Source of the DNA: Phaeoceros laevis
Taxonomy: Eukaryota > Anthocerotophyta > Anthocerotopsida > Notothyladales
Direction: 5' to 3'
Assembly (NCBI GenBank): GCA_049999765.1
Contig: JBNGIQ010009519.1
Span: 124,001-188,000, forward strand
Length of the DNA: 64,000 nucleotides
Made by a program: the position numbers and the translations under genes. A model generated the notes under the pieces. It saw only the letters and a list, made by a program, of their open reading frames with translations, did no database searches and had not been told where the DNA came from. Positions 21,955 to 32,225 of this stretch are shown piece by piece; within the stretch, counting starts at the first letter, position 1, and each line of letters begins with the position of its first letter.

Positions 21955-22141
21955 ATCATACATATGCTTCTAAATATATGATGTAATGATGAAATAACTC
22001 AAATATACTAGTTTATCGTAGAATGTGGCGTTATTTGTCCGTTACAAGCAAATTTTCCTTCCTCATCCCTCACTTAAAGTGCATAGCAAAAGTACTCACA
22101 ATGTACTATATCCTTTTAAATTAATCAATGGCACATCGATG

Positions 22142-22241
22142 NNNNNNNNNNNNNNNNNNNNNNNNNNNNNNNNNNNNNNNNNNNNNNNNNNNNNNNNNNN
22201 NNNNNNNNNNNNNNNNNNNNNNNNNNNNNNNNNNNNNNNNN
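22142..22241. other. assembly gap (100 N)
   Basis: Exactly 100 N, the conventional placeholder for a scaffold gap of unknown length. Open frames crossing it are meaningless. Confidence 1.
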
Positions 22242-22442
22242 ATGAATATGGTGATATGTTCTTTCCACTTTGAACTTGCATGAGCATTCAACTTGTACTA
22301 CTTTCTAGTAATCATTGTCCATCTCATATGCACATGTCTTGTAACTCATCATAGTAGCTGCAATAACATAGTATGAAAGTAGCTAGCACATCAAACAAGT
22401 ACTACCTAAAATTTCTAGCAAGTACTACCTAAAATTTCCTAC

Positions 22443-23030
22443 TCATGAATCTTCCTTTTCGACATCAACTTCATCCAGCTCTTCTTCATCCTCATCTCCG
22501 ACTCCATCAAGGGCTTCATCCTCAACTTCCCACCCATGAAATTTTTTGCGTTTGCTGTTCATGCGAGACAACACACGAAGCTTAGTATTCACAAAGACCA
22601 ACTTTCTTGCTTCCTGATCAGCCATGGCTTGAGGAGTGCCAAAGAACCCTGTAGCATTCTTGTACAAAGATAGCTGATCTTGCAAACGCCTAGAACGTGT
22701 CAATCCTTCACTAGACCCACCACAAATACTAGTGAAATATATAGCAAAACCGTTTATTATTGTGTTGGATTTCTGCTGTTCTACCACCCGCAAATCATAC
22801 TTCGGTTCAACATGTAAGCTGCTGTATATATGGGCGTGTTGAGAAAGCACCATCTGTTTTGTGCTTTCTCCAATACTTCTTGTAGCTGCAACTTTCGATC
22901 ACCCCCATAGGGACACATGTCCATAGTTTGTTCGCTGTACTAATCCCCTCATATCAGTAAACAAAGACCTAATCTTATGGTAGGCATGACAAAGCATTTC
23001 TTTGTCGCTGTCCACTTCCCTTAAAAGGTA
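22443..23030 (-). mobile_element. hAT (DUF659-type) transposase, C-terminal remnant
   Basis: On the minus strand, LREVDSDKEMLCHAYHKIR (about 22960-23025) and then an open frame ending KLVFVNTKLRVL plus an acidic tail match the end of DUF659-type hAT transposases. The matching N-terminal part lies at 24358-24723 on the same strand, so one element has been interrupted. Frames are broken between the pieces, and the 100-N gap lies just beyond the 3' end. Confidence 0.7.
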
Positions 23031-23110
23031 GTAGTAGTAGTAGTAGTAATAGTAGTAGTAGTAGTAGAAAAGTCATGCTAGCCGACGCCATATGGGAATC
23101 GAACACATCG
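23031..23110 (-). repeat. SINE-like repeat with (TAC)n tail, minus orientation
   Basis: Read on the minus strand: a B-box-like GTGTTCGATTCCC, a short body, then about 12 TAC triplets with one interruption (plus strand 23031-23067 is the complementary GTA tract). It has the same architecture as the copies at 8255-8375 and 46365-46475. Confidence 0.5.
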
Positions 23111-23188
23111 ACACACTTGTGGCGCACTAGGTGGTTTGGTAGTCTTTATCTTGCAAGGAGGTAGTACCAGGGCTTTATTAAGTCTTCG

Positions 23189-23282
23189 AAAAATGCAGAT
23201 CAATCTGCATTTTTCCGAGTATGTTGGATGAGAACTTATGAAGTCGATATCGACTCCATAAGTTCTCATCCAACATACTCGG
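23189..23282. repeat. two abutting near-perfect palindromes
   Basis: 23189-23214 is a perfect 12-bp-arm hairpin (AAAAATGCAGAT, loop CA, and its complement). It abuts 23215-23282, a 68-bp palindrome whose 26-bp arms are perfect (CCGAGTATGTTGGATGAG onward) and whose 16-bp core is itself palindromic apart from one mismatched pair. Together they would form two strong adjacent hairpins or a cruciform. Confidence 0.95.
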
Positions 23283-23503
23283 CTTCATGGTTGCAGCTCT
23301 TTCCCTTTCTTCCCATTCTATCATATGTCCAATCTATGTTTTCCACTCATCTGAAACCACAATTGCCTCTATTGTGCTACACAATATGAACAAGCGTGCT
23401 ATAACTTTGAAATTTGTCTCAAATCGAGTTTCTCCAGGCTTAAGCAATACCTTGCCATTTGGTGACCTTGTCATTTGGTGACCTTGTCTTTACCATGCGA
23501 TCT

Positions 23504-24322
23504 AAATGCTTTTGACCTAGTGCGATACGGGAACCAAGGAGGGTGTCGAGCTATGAAGAATTAAGCTTAAGAGGTAGCAGGGCGCCAGAAGCCAGACTGA
23601 ACAGAGAGCAAATGGAGCGGAGCGGCGGAGTCGCTAGAGTGGTCGTAGGGAGGCTGGTGGATGACACCACGCTCTGGGTGGACACCAGCCACGGCACGGA
23701 GCTTCCGCTGTTAAGCCAGGATTACAGTGAGCTCCAAACCCTCTGGTGGGATGTTCTGTTTTCTGTAAGCGGTCCTACGCCTGAGAGTGTGGTGCGGGAG
23801 ACCACACAGCCGGAAGAATTACAGGTTCTCCTTGCCCTTATGGACAGAGAGATCATCAAGACTCTCCGCATTCTGGAGTTGATGCATTCTTCTCCGCCTG
23901 CGAATGGTGAAGAAAGGTGGACTGTGGAATACAATGGAAATAAACTAAAGCGGCTGAGCGACGCGCGCCATCACCTGGAAATTGCGCTTAGCGGTGGGTT
24001 CAATGTGGCTGGCGAAGCAAGCATGAAGAATGTTGGGAAGTAACCTGGCACGGGAGACACTAAGTGCCGGGAGCTAGGTTGTGGGAGTTGCAATGAAGAT
24101 GCGACGAATGTGAACACGTGTTGGAAGGAGCCGCAAAGCTGGAGCTTTAAGGGTGATATATCTAGGAGGTTTTGTCGAGGCTCCGAAGTATGAGGAGTTG
24201 AACTAGCAAGTAGGGTTTTAGGTCTATTTGCTAGCGAGGTAGAAGTGTTTGAAAATGTACCATGGAATGTATTTATAAAGAAATCGCGCCGATTAAACAC
24301 AAAAAAAAAATGCTTTTGACCT
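23504..24322 (+). mobile_element. retroposed transcript: poly(A) tail and 15-bp target-site duplication
   Basis: AAATGCTTTTGACCT occurs at 23504-23518 and again at 24308-24322. Between them is a transcript-like unit ending in AAACAC and an A-run. This is the signature of LINE-mediated retroposition. It holds the ORF at 23612-24043, a 3' untranslated part of about 260 bp, and no intron signs. It is inserted between the two halves of a hAT remnant. Confidence 0.85.
23612..24043 (+). CDS. retrogene ORF of unknown function
   Basis: ATG at 23612, 143 aa, inside a retroposed unit with target-site duplication and poly(A). The frame is intact and well composed: VARVVVGRLVDDTTLWVDT, LQTLWWDVLFSV, EELQVLLALMDREIIKTLR, and a Lys/Arg-rich end (NKLKRLSDARHHLEIAL). 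I recognise no domain. The intact frame means it is either young or retained. The source gene should lie elsewhere in the genome with introns. The frame is open upstream to 23543, so the parent protein may be longer. Confidence 0.5.
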   Translation: MERSGGVARVVVGRLVDDTTLWVDTSHGTELPLLSQDYSELQTLWWDVLFSVSGPTPESVVRETTQPEELQVLLALMDREIIKTLRILELMHSSPPANGEERWTVEYNGNKLKRLSDARHHLEIALSGGFNVAGEASMKNVGK

Positions 24323-24357
24323 TTCACGTAGCTGACTATGCTCTTAGTGTGTAGGAG

Positions 24358-24723
24358 TCATCCAAGGCAAACGACCAACATTTTGCAATTCAAAATATTT
24401 GAATACATTGAAGTCATAATATAGCCATCATTCACCATGTTGCTAGCAGAGTCCGTGATAATATGCACCACTTTCTCAGCTCCCACCTTGTCTATGACCT
24501 GAATGAGGTGCTCACCAATGTACTCTCCGGTCTCCACATTTACTCCAGTGTTTATAGCCATAAGAACAACCAAGCCTTCAAGTTTTTGCACAATAAAATT
24601 CATGAGAGGTTTGCCAGCCACATCCTTCCATCCATCCGTGGTGATTGTAATCCCGGTGTCCTTCCATGTAGCTCGAACTCTCTCCAACTCATCATTAATG
24701 TCCTGGTGGACTTTCTCCAACAA
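24358..24723 (-). mobile_element. hAT transposase DUF659 domain remnant
   Basis: An open minus-strand frame contains TGITITTDGWKDVAGKPLMN, then VQKLEGLVVLMAINTG and VIDKVGAEKVVHIITDSASN. This is the N-terminal catalytic part of DUF659-type hAT transposases, where TTDGW and TDSASN hold catalytic Asp residues. It is continued, after interruption, by 22443-23030. Terminal inverted repeats were not identified. Confidence 0.8.
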
Positions 24724-26000
24724 AATTGTTCAAAGATTCTCCCGACTAGGAGGCACATATGCAAGCTTGGGGAGAATCAGCCACTGCCTTACACATCTCC
24801 ACAAAATATGGGTTTGATGTCAAGTTGAAGGAAAGACCTGAATCTTTTCTTATGCAAGTGCTGTGACCTTCAAGGCTGACGATCTAGAACCTGTATCCTT
24901 TGTGCACTTCCATGCTTTAGATACTGGTTCCTTTCATAGAACTGAGCTAGGCTCACCCGCATGGTGGATTTTCATTTGTAGCACGCTTTCCAGTGTGCAA
25001 TTGCTTGGTATTTTGAAAAAGGTGCTCTTATCTCGTTTTTCTCCATTATGTTTGGCCTTTAACAAAGTGTTCAATTTGCTATTTGCATGTAGCTATCGGC
25101 GACATGAAAGCCTGATCAACTATGTAGGGCCTTCACCGACATGTTATGGGACAACATGTTTTTGAGGGATTTAGGGTTTCCCTGTTAGTATACTAAAAGC
25201 ACGAAGCTTCTACTTTGTTATAGTTTGAAAACCATAGATAGCTGATAAGCCGAACCAAATGCACACTGGCCTTCTATAAACTTCACTCCTCTCCTAACTA
25301 TGGCCTGTTTTTGCAAACTTCACTCCTCTCCTAACTATGGCCTGTTTTTGCCACCGTTTTGACTGTGTAAGAATGTGCTACAAAAATAATAATAAGCATA
25401 TACTTAGGAGATTGGATGGAGATTTCTATCATATTCTTATTATAAAGACTATTAATTCTGGAAAGAAAATTGCTTCAAAATATTTGCCTTCTTATATCCC
25501 ATAGTCATATGCTAATATCCTATTTTTGCATTTTTTCAATAGAAACTCCGATTAATTTTTTAAAGCCAGGGAGCTAACGTTTGTAACTAGAATTTTGCAG
25601 GCCAATCTCTGGAAAAAGATTTTTTTCGACCGTAATACAAAAAAAAACTAAAGCAAATAAACCATGTAATATCAATAAAGCAAAATGCACATTGTACAGC
25701 TGAGGATTACGTCCCTAGAAGCTTGCTATTTTAGAATTCACACAATGTAACAAATGTCATCTTGATATGAAAAGGCACTAAAATCCACAAAAAAAAATCA
25801 GGTCCCTGAAATCCAAGTTGATAGCCTTTCCGGGGCTTTAAACACCATTTGAAGTTTGAACAAGGAAAGAGTTTTTGTGGCGCAGCAAATGAGGGTTTTG
25901 TATTATATTGTGTATGTGTTTTAAATCTGAAGCATGGTGATGCTGGCAAAAACTTTTTCATGAGGCAGCCCCTGCTTTGTAGTTGACGGCATAGCGTCTA
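24724..26000. other. no gene; 37-bp tandem duplication at 25278-25351
   Basis: The words AACTTCACTCCTCTCC and TATGGCCTGTTTTTGC occur twice in tandem at 25278-25351. The rest is AT-rich without features, up to the target-site duplication GTCTA (25996-26000) of the LTR element. Confidence 0.6.
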
Positions 26001-26164
26001 TGTCATGGTCTAAAAAGGGTTCTAGCTAAAAGTTAACTACATACGTGGCTGGTATCCATTACGGGACAAGACGGTTGAATTAAAACCTTTGTAACTGGCA
26101 GTTCGCATGTATATAAACAAACCGCGAAACCCTAAGTATAGGGTTTTCGATGGGCTTCGTGACA
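26001..26164 (+). repeat. 5' LTR
   Basis: 164 bp, TG...CA termini, preceded by GTCTA. It contains a TATA-like GTATATAAAC at about 26109. Confidence 0.95.
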
Positions 26165-26544
26165 ATTGGTATCAGAGCTGGTCTACAAGCAAGCGAACAG
26201 GACGATCGCACAGGTGAATGCGGATCGTCGCCAACAGCTGAGTTCCTGGGGTGCATTTTCATTTGCAAGGACGGGAGCGTGGCAGCAGGAAGCACGCTGG
26301 ATTGCGGTTTCGGTTGTTTTAAAATCCTGCTAGAGGCGTCGGCCAGGTCACGGCCTGATCAGGTGGCAGACGGCTTGGTCAAACACAAAACACATGGCGT
26401 GAGAAGGGTGTGCATACTTCTTAATTTCTTTGGCACGGTGCGCGAGGAGGCGCAAAGGCGCGAGAGTGAAAACGAGTGAAGTAGGAGCGTGAAGGAGGCG
26501 CAAAAGTGCGAGGACGAGAGGGACCCGCCGCATTGAGCTAGGCG

Positions 26545-27480
26545 GTGGGCATGGGAGATTTTAGTGGAGGGCAGGGGCAGAATCCCCTGCCAGCGGACAT
26601 CGCAGAGGCGTTAAGGCTAATAGAAGTGCGAGAGGCACGAATCGTGGAATTGGAGCTGCTGTTACAGCAGCAGCGAGAGCTGGTTAGGACTGAGCGAGAG
26701 CTGATGAGAACGGAGGCCGTTGATGCACGAGCGGCGACAGCGCAGCAAGCCGTGGCCCAGCAGCCGGCCGTGGCACAGGCGGCTGCAGAGCAGCAGGCCG
26801 CCACACAAGCGACAGCACAACAGGTCGTGGCCCAGCAGGCGGCCATGGCGCAGGCGGCTGTGGAGCAGCAGGCCGCCACACAGCATGCCGCTGAGGTGCA
26901 ACAGGCTGCGGTGCAGCAGGTCGTGGCACCCGTGGTAGTAGCTGCTCAGGCAAATGCGGTGAAGGCCAAGGCACCGGAGCCATATGATGGCCGTAGAGAT
27001 CCAGCAGTGATAGAGCAATGGGCACATCAAGTGCGTGTGTATATGTTTTTGAGGGCTGTGCCTGTGGAAAGCCAGGTGGTACTTGCGACAACACTCATGA
27101 AGGGCGCGGCTCTAACCTGGTGGATTTACCGGGAGGCTCAGGTAGCAGGAGGGGTAGTGGCCCCAATTTACAGCTTGGAAGAGTTCTTGGCGAGCGTGAG
27201 GGCACAATTTGTGCCTATTGAGAGCAGGCTAGTAGCTCGAGACAAACTGAAGCGGACGGTTCAACGGAGATCAGTTGCCACCTACACATCTGAATTCCTG
27301 GACATAATTTTGAGTATCCCTGACATGCCAGAAGACGAGAAGATCGATAGGTACAAAGAGGGTCTTAAAGATGCTATCAGGCGGGAGGTGCAAATCAGAA
27401 TGCCGGCAACCTTGCAAGAAGTTATACTGATTGCCGAACGGACAGAAGCACTGCTGTATGGCACCAGATCATGGAACTAA
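26545..27480 (+). CDS. retrotransposon Gag
   Basis: An intact frame of 311 aa. The N terminus is a coiled-coil-like Glu/Gln/Ala-rich region with repeats of AAxEQQAATQ. The Ty3 Gag domain follows: PYDGRRDPAVIEQWAHQV, LMKGAALTWWIYREA, EEFLASVRAQFVP, VATYTSEFLDIILSIPDMPE, RYKEGLKDAIRREV. The CCHC knuckle just downstream (about 27560-27610, NCYNCGE then GHRSSNC) is split from Gag by a frameshift and an in-frame stop, so full Gag is lost. Confidence 0.9.
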   Translation: MGMGDFSGGQGQNPLPADIAEALRLIEVREARIVELELLLQQQRELVRTERELMRTEAVDARAATAQQAVAQQPAVAQAAAEQQAATQATAQQVVAQQAAMAQAAVEQQAATQHAAEVQQAAVQQVVAPVVVAAQANAVKAKAPEPYDGRRDPAVIEQWAHQVRVYMFLRAVPVESQVVLATTLMKGAALTWWIYREAQVAGGVVAPIYSLEEFLASVRAQFVPIESRLVARDKLKRTVQRRSVATYTSEFLDIILSIPDMPEDEKIDRYKEGLKDAIRREVQIRMPATLQEVILIAERTEALLYGTRSWN

Positions 27481-27799
27481 TCAGGTTGGAATGTGCGGAG
27501 GCAAACAGCTGCAGATTCTGGCGGTGCAACTCCCATGGAGCTGGGTGCAGTCGAGTTTTCGGGCAATTGCTACAATTGCGGTGAGTAGGGACACAGGTCT
27601 TCAAACTGTACTAAACCTTCGGCGTGTCCTGGACCACGAGCAGGAACAGGACATGGCAGGGGGCGTGGACGGGGAGCTCCTCCAGCAGGAGGTAATCAGC
27701 AACGCTGGCAAAACCGTTAAGCTAACACAACGGAGGTATGCCCATGCCAGCCTAAATCAGGTGAACCAATTGAAAATGCTGAAGGACAGGGAAACGAAA

Positions 27800-28211
27800 A
27801 CCCCCAGACATGATTGGGATGGCATCTGGGGGCTCAAAGCATCCCACTCTAACAGCTGCTACAGATGTTGCAGGAGAGATGGAAGTATGTGACTTGTTTA
27901 AGATACGTGCTAAGTTAAACGGCAGGCTATGTAAAGTGTTGATAGATTGTGGTGCCAGCAGTAAATTTCTGTCCAGGAGATTTGCAAAAGAGTTGCAAGT
28001 AGATACTCAGCAAGCATGTGGAGAGGTGGACATGGCTAATGGGACACGGAATCCTACACCAGCTACACTTAGCAAACGGGTAAATCTTTGCATTGGCCGC
28101 TTTCTGTCCAGCATGGTATTCACAATTACTGATTTGAAGGAGGATTACGATGCCATCCTGGGCATGCCTTGGCTCAAACAGCACGACCTAGCAATCACTT
28201 GGAGTACTTGA
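27800..28211 (+). pseudogene. retrotransposon aspartic protease fragment
   Basis: The frame reads KVLIDCGASSKFLSRRFA, with the active-site motif changed from DTGAS/DSGAS to DCGAS, then YDAILGMPWLKQHD, the usual C-terminal protease landmark. It is not continuous with Gag and ends at a stop at 28211. Confidence 0.85.
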
Positions 28212-28439
28212 GAGCTTCTTTTAACTTTTGGCCGTGAGCAGCTGGTTGTCAAGGCCGAGAACCTTTGCAAGTTCAATGCCAAACCACAGGTCACTGTTCA
28301 GCAGGTGTCTATATCAAAACCATACGCAGAGATCTGAAGCAACGAGGGACGGAGGCACTACTTTTTTGATCAAATAAAGACTGACGGGCACAGCTACGCC
28401 GGCTCCTACAAGTAAGCCCACAGATCCTGAACTGCAGCA

Positions 28440-28990
28440 GCTTATTGATGCCAACAGAGATGTTTTGGTTGATGGGTTGCCGCCAGGCTTGCCACCTCAT
28501 CGAGAGGTGGACCATCATATTGAATTGGTGGCAGGTACTCATAAGCCACCATACAGACCCTCATATCGTATGCGGCCCCTAGAGCTGAAGGAGGCCCGCC
28601 GACAAACTGAAGAAATCTTGCAAAAAGGCTTTTATCTACCAAGTACTTGAGTTTGAACACGGGCAGCAGGAAGTTAGCCGACCGCTGGATTGGGCCCTTC
28701 CGCATTCTGGACAGGATCGGCGAGGTTGCTTATCGCATTGATCTACCAGCCCAGCTTAATTGTCACCCGGTCTTTCATGCATCATTGCTCAGGCGGTACA
28801 AAGGCACACCACCACCAAGGCCACCCCCGCAGCTTGTGGATGGACAACATGAATTTGAGGTGGCCCGTATTTTGCAGCATCGCGTTTGACGACGTCAACT
28901 TCAGTTTCTTGTGCTTTGGAAAGGCTACCCTATTGAGGATGCGACTTGGGAACCTTTGAGTGTTGTAAATGATTGTGAGGCACTTGATGC
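28440..28990 (+). pseudogene. RT start fused by deletion to integrase C terminus and chromodomain
   Basis: LPPGLPPHREVDHHIEL and PPYRPSYRMRPLELKEAR are the N-terminal reverse transcriptase region. At about 28630-28650 the text changes to the end of integrase (RKLADRWIGPFRILDR, EVAYRIDLP, HPVFHASLLRRY). A chromodomain-like stretch follows (FLVLWKGYPIEDATWEPL, in another frame). The jump skips the YxDD, RNase H and DDE regions, so it is a large internal deletion. Confidence 0.88.
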
Positions 28991-29052
28991 CTATGTCCGT
29001 GTCAATCCCATTCCTAGCCTCGAGGACGAGGCCTTTCTCCCCCCGTAGCAGT

Positions 29053-29215
29053 TGTCATGGTCTAAAAAGGGTTCTAGCTAAAAGTTAACTATATACGTGG
29101 CTGGTATCCATTAGGGGACAAGATGGTCGAATTAGAACCTTTGTAACTGGCAGTTCGCATGTATATAAAAAAACTGCGAAACCCAAGTACAGGGTTTTCG
29201 ACGGGCTTCATGACA
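29053..29215 (+). repeat. 3' LTR
   Basis: 163 bp, the same ends as the 5' LTR, followed by GTCTA. The preceding 15 bases are C-rich (CTCCCCCCGTAGCAGT) rather than a classical polypurine tract. Confidence 0.95.
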
Positions 29216-29220
29216 GTCTA

Positions 29221-30663
29221 TAGACGCTATATAGGTCAGACTCTCTCAAATGATGGGTTGTGTTTTGATGCGGTAAATATTGCTAAGGATTTGCTGTATG
29301 TACAAAAGAAGAAAAGTGTAGGGTAGGGTGCTTGCTTCAGTTTAACCCTATCAGTTCATCAAGTGAGAAAATCTTGATTTTTTAGGCTTCACGATGGCAA
29401 GTTGCCGAGTTGGATCGACAACGACCTTTTCATGAGCCCAGGAGAAGGAAATCACTCTGGGATTTTGTTGTGGAGGAGATGGTGTGGATGGCAAGTGACT
29501 TCATGTAGGTTTGCAAGAGATATACTCGCGTCATGTTCTTGATGCTTCTTCTGAAATATCAACTCACTCCACCCCCATAGTAAACATAAGACCGCTTCTG
29601 GAAGAGCTCAGTAGCTGCTCAATTTGTTCACTCTGTCGCTGTACTGTGGCTTGGGTGCAGAGCTTCAAAGAAAGATTTGTCCTAGATGCAGAGGCTAGTG
29701 GCCCACAGACTGGTGGATGCAGTCAAATATTGTGGAGGCAGCCGAAGAGGCCCGGAGCCGGACGCCCAATGCTCTTGCAATGGGCGGACTCGGAGCCTCA
29801 CCGGAGTTCCCTGTTAATGGAATCTCCATTTCATGGTATGGGATTGTAGCTTCTACCGTCTTGTATGAACTTATGAAGTGCTTGAATCCTAGAAAACCAT
29901 AAAATGTTAATACTAACATCAAACATCGATATTTCCATGGGAAATAAGTATTACCCTTAGAATCCTAATCATAGTCTACTATACTATATAAGAAATGTTT
30001 TTGTACAAATATAAGGAGGAAAAGTCATACAACCTTTAAAAACCTATTATGTTTTGTAGAAATCTCTAATTTGTTTAAAAGGTAAAAATAACGTTCTTAG
30101 CCTACTGGCTGAAAATGTATCTCCACCCATATGGCCAACCATATAACTTTTGCTCTAAAAACCAATTTTGGTTTCATGTGGAGAAATGGCCCAAAAGAAA
30201 CATTGAAACGTCGAATGACGTGCTGCTAAAGATTGTTGGACCTCTTGTGGGGCACATTAGGGTGGATTTAATAAGCGGCCCGCAGGAGACGCATACCCGA
30301 TCCAGAGTTCGGAGTTCGGACAGGTTGCATGCATCATGCAAAAAATGTACATGCATGAGGCATTACATTTTTTGCGATCGGTCCTCATTAAAATCCTAAG
30401 GAAAAAGGTTCAAAAACTAACCCCTCTCAATTCTCAAATAGCAACGGATAACCGATAGCAATATTGTATCATGCATGTTACAATAAAGCACATACCATGT
30501 CCGGGCATGTCGCTCCCGACCAAAGAATCATGGCGAGGGCTCCTCGCTGGGCATCGTCCCCAGCGAAGGTGATGCTATGTGACCAGAGCAGCCATTTGCT
30601 ATACTGATTATCCAAGTCTACGCTGAGCGCTGAGAGCACAAAATCTGACGAGAGCAATAAAGC
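29221..30663. other. no supported gene
   Basis: Only short ORFs without motifs; 29930-30120 is AT-rich. Confidence 0.4.
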
Positions 30664-32155
30664 TCAGAAAAGCTCTTTAAGCTCCCCTGTTGTCATTGCG
30701 TAGTTCTGACTGTTTATCCGGATTGACGACACCAGGGGCTTGTCAAGGCTTTCTAAAAGAGAGGTAGAAGGTTCTTGACGCTCTTTCGATGCCGCATGAA
30801 CTACTGCTTGAAGAATTTGCAAAGGGTCACCATGGCTGACCAATAATATCACGCACCTGTAATGTAAAGAGAGCTGAGATTGGGTGCGAATGGTCAACCC
30901 AAACGAAACTTCCCGATATAATCTTTAGGAATTCTCACATACCTCTGATGCAAGGCTTCCAGCTTTAGGACGACTTCTGATAATCTCCTTGCAACGTCAG
31001 CTACGCTCTCGCCTCCCTCAGGGCCAGCTAAGGGGCTTTCTAGGTCTGAGAGCCATACCTTGGAGTACTGCATGAGAAGGAGATGACACAAGAAGTAACC
31101 ACAATGAGCTCCCAAAATTCGTATCCTTGCAGACTTCCTTTTCACCTTGAGTTGAGGCTTAATTACCAGGTCATGAGATTGAAGCTCCAAACTAGGACCG
31201 AAGTATCTCTCACGCAAGTCGTCCAAAAACTGTCAGAAAACGAGAAAACATCCTGAGCACCTTTCATTGAGCACCTGACACATTCTAAGCTTTTGATACA
31301 TCGTGCAGTGAGTGGCAGTCACAAGCTAGTTGCACCACTGTAAATGGAGGCTGCAGTGTTGGAAAGGATGCACCTCTAGGTAAGACTGTGGTTGTGCACC
31401 TGGACATGGAGAAAACGCGATTGCGGATCCAACACCCTAGCAACGAGCTCAGCTGTTTGCCGCGTGCGGCTGAAAGGTGATGCATAGATGCGGACCTTTT
31501 CGAGTGGTATGTTTTCCTCTTGAAGTCTCTGAAAAATGCAACACGAATTGGGAGCCATGAGCAACCAACCTGGACACTGCCAACGACTGGTCACTCGGCT
31601 CTGAGCTTATCCTGCAAAAGAACATGCCTTGAGGAACCTTTTCCCTGCATCTTCAGCTTGCAAGATCCCTGTAGAAGCAAGGCCATACTCTTGCAACACT
31701 CCGTGCTCCTGCTCGGGAAAAGGAATTTTTTTGTTGTCTCGTCCGTTAGTATTGTGCAACAAAGCGAGTCGGAGAAGCTGAGCCTATGAAATTCTCAAGC
31801 AATAAACAGCTACCATTGAGGCAACGATGAGGCCCTGCTCATTGGGGATGCTGCGGCCGTGTCTCAAAACGAAGTACTTGTTCTTCAAGTTCAAGTGGAA
31901 CCCCTGCATGGCTGGCTCAAATGCCATAGACTCTCGAGTTAACCAAAGCAGAGGAAGCAGTGTAAGCTTTCTTCGTCCCAAGGATGGATGGCTACCCTGC
32001 GAACAGCGTATTACGGTTTTAATAATCTTTTGCCCTGACTCTCCGGCCCCGTGCTGTCGTCTCCCAAAAAGTCTGAATTCAGATGACTCTGCCAGATTTC
32101 CACGAAAGAATCTTGTTGAACCTGGAGGTAACCAGGTAGTTTCACTTGTGTTCAT
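30664..32155 (-). CDS. histidine phosphatase (phosphoglycerate mutase-like), probably organellar
   Basis: Six exons (5' to 3'): 31814-32155, 31628-31708, 31400-31528, 31167-31229, 30943-31067, 30664-30856; 310 aa, all phases consistent. The intron after exon 2 starts with GC rather than GT. Landmarks: KYFVLRHGRSIPNEQG with the phospho-acceptor His, VLQEYGLASTG, VRIYASPFSRTRQTAELV with the second Arg, LRERYFGPSLEL, WLSDLESPLAGPEGGESVADV, and ILLVSHGDPLQILQ with the second catalytic His. This is the plant clade of single-domain histidine phosphatases. The N-terminal 80 residues before the domain are Ser/Thr/Arg-rich with few acids, like a transit peptide. Substrate unknown; general phosphomonoesterase activity is likely. 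It is divergent to serine racemase with 70 bp between the ATGs. Confidence 0.88.
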
Positions 32156-32225
32156 TTCAACTCCTGCTCTCAACCTTCAGGGACCTGATCTGGCAGCAGA
32201 GCCACAAAGGTGCCAGCATATCTAG
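32156..32225. promoter_or_regulatory. 70-bp divergent inter-ATG region
   Basis: The ATG of the histidine phosphatase (32155, minus) and that of serine racemase (32226, plus) are separated by only 70 bp. No TATA box is visible. Either this is a compact bidirectional promoter with very short 5' UTRs, or transcripts start inside the opposite gene and overlap. Confidence 0.6.

Larger units (their letters stand above)
26001..29215 (+). mobile_element. internally deleted Ty3/gypsy chromovirus
   Basis: Short LTRs (26001-26164 and 29053-29215) begin TGTCATGG and end TGACA, flanked by the 5-bp duplication GTCTA at 25996-26000 and 29216-29220. The primer-binding site TGGTATCAGAGC (26167-26178) matches the 3' end of initiator tRNA-Met. 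Gag, a broken zinc knuckle, aspartic protease, the start of reverse transcriptase and an integrase C-terminal/chromodomain region follow in order. Most of RT, all of RNase H and the integrase core are missing between about 28630 and 28650. By my count the LTRs differ at 10 substitutions and one indel. It cannot move on its own but could have been mobilised in trans. Confidence 0.93.

Noticed and set aside
22025-22287. Open frames crossing the N run
   Set aside because: They consist largely of unknown bases, so continuity is an artefact.
23189-23282. Palindromes as a bacterial-type terminator
   Set aside because: Plant nuclear context and the size and perfection of the arms do not fit; an inverted-repeat element or artefact is more likely.
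31529-31627. Using the GT donor at AAAAG/GTTCCT instead of GC in the histidine phosphatase
   Set aside because: It leaves phase 2 against a phase-0 next exon and would break the frame; the GC donor keeps it.
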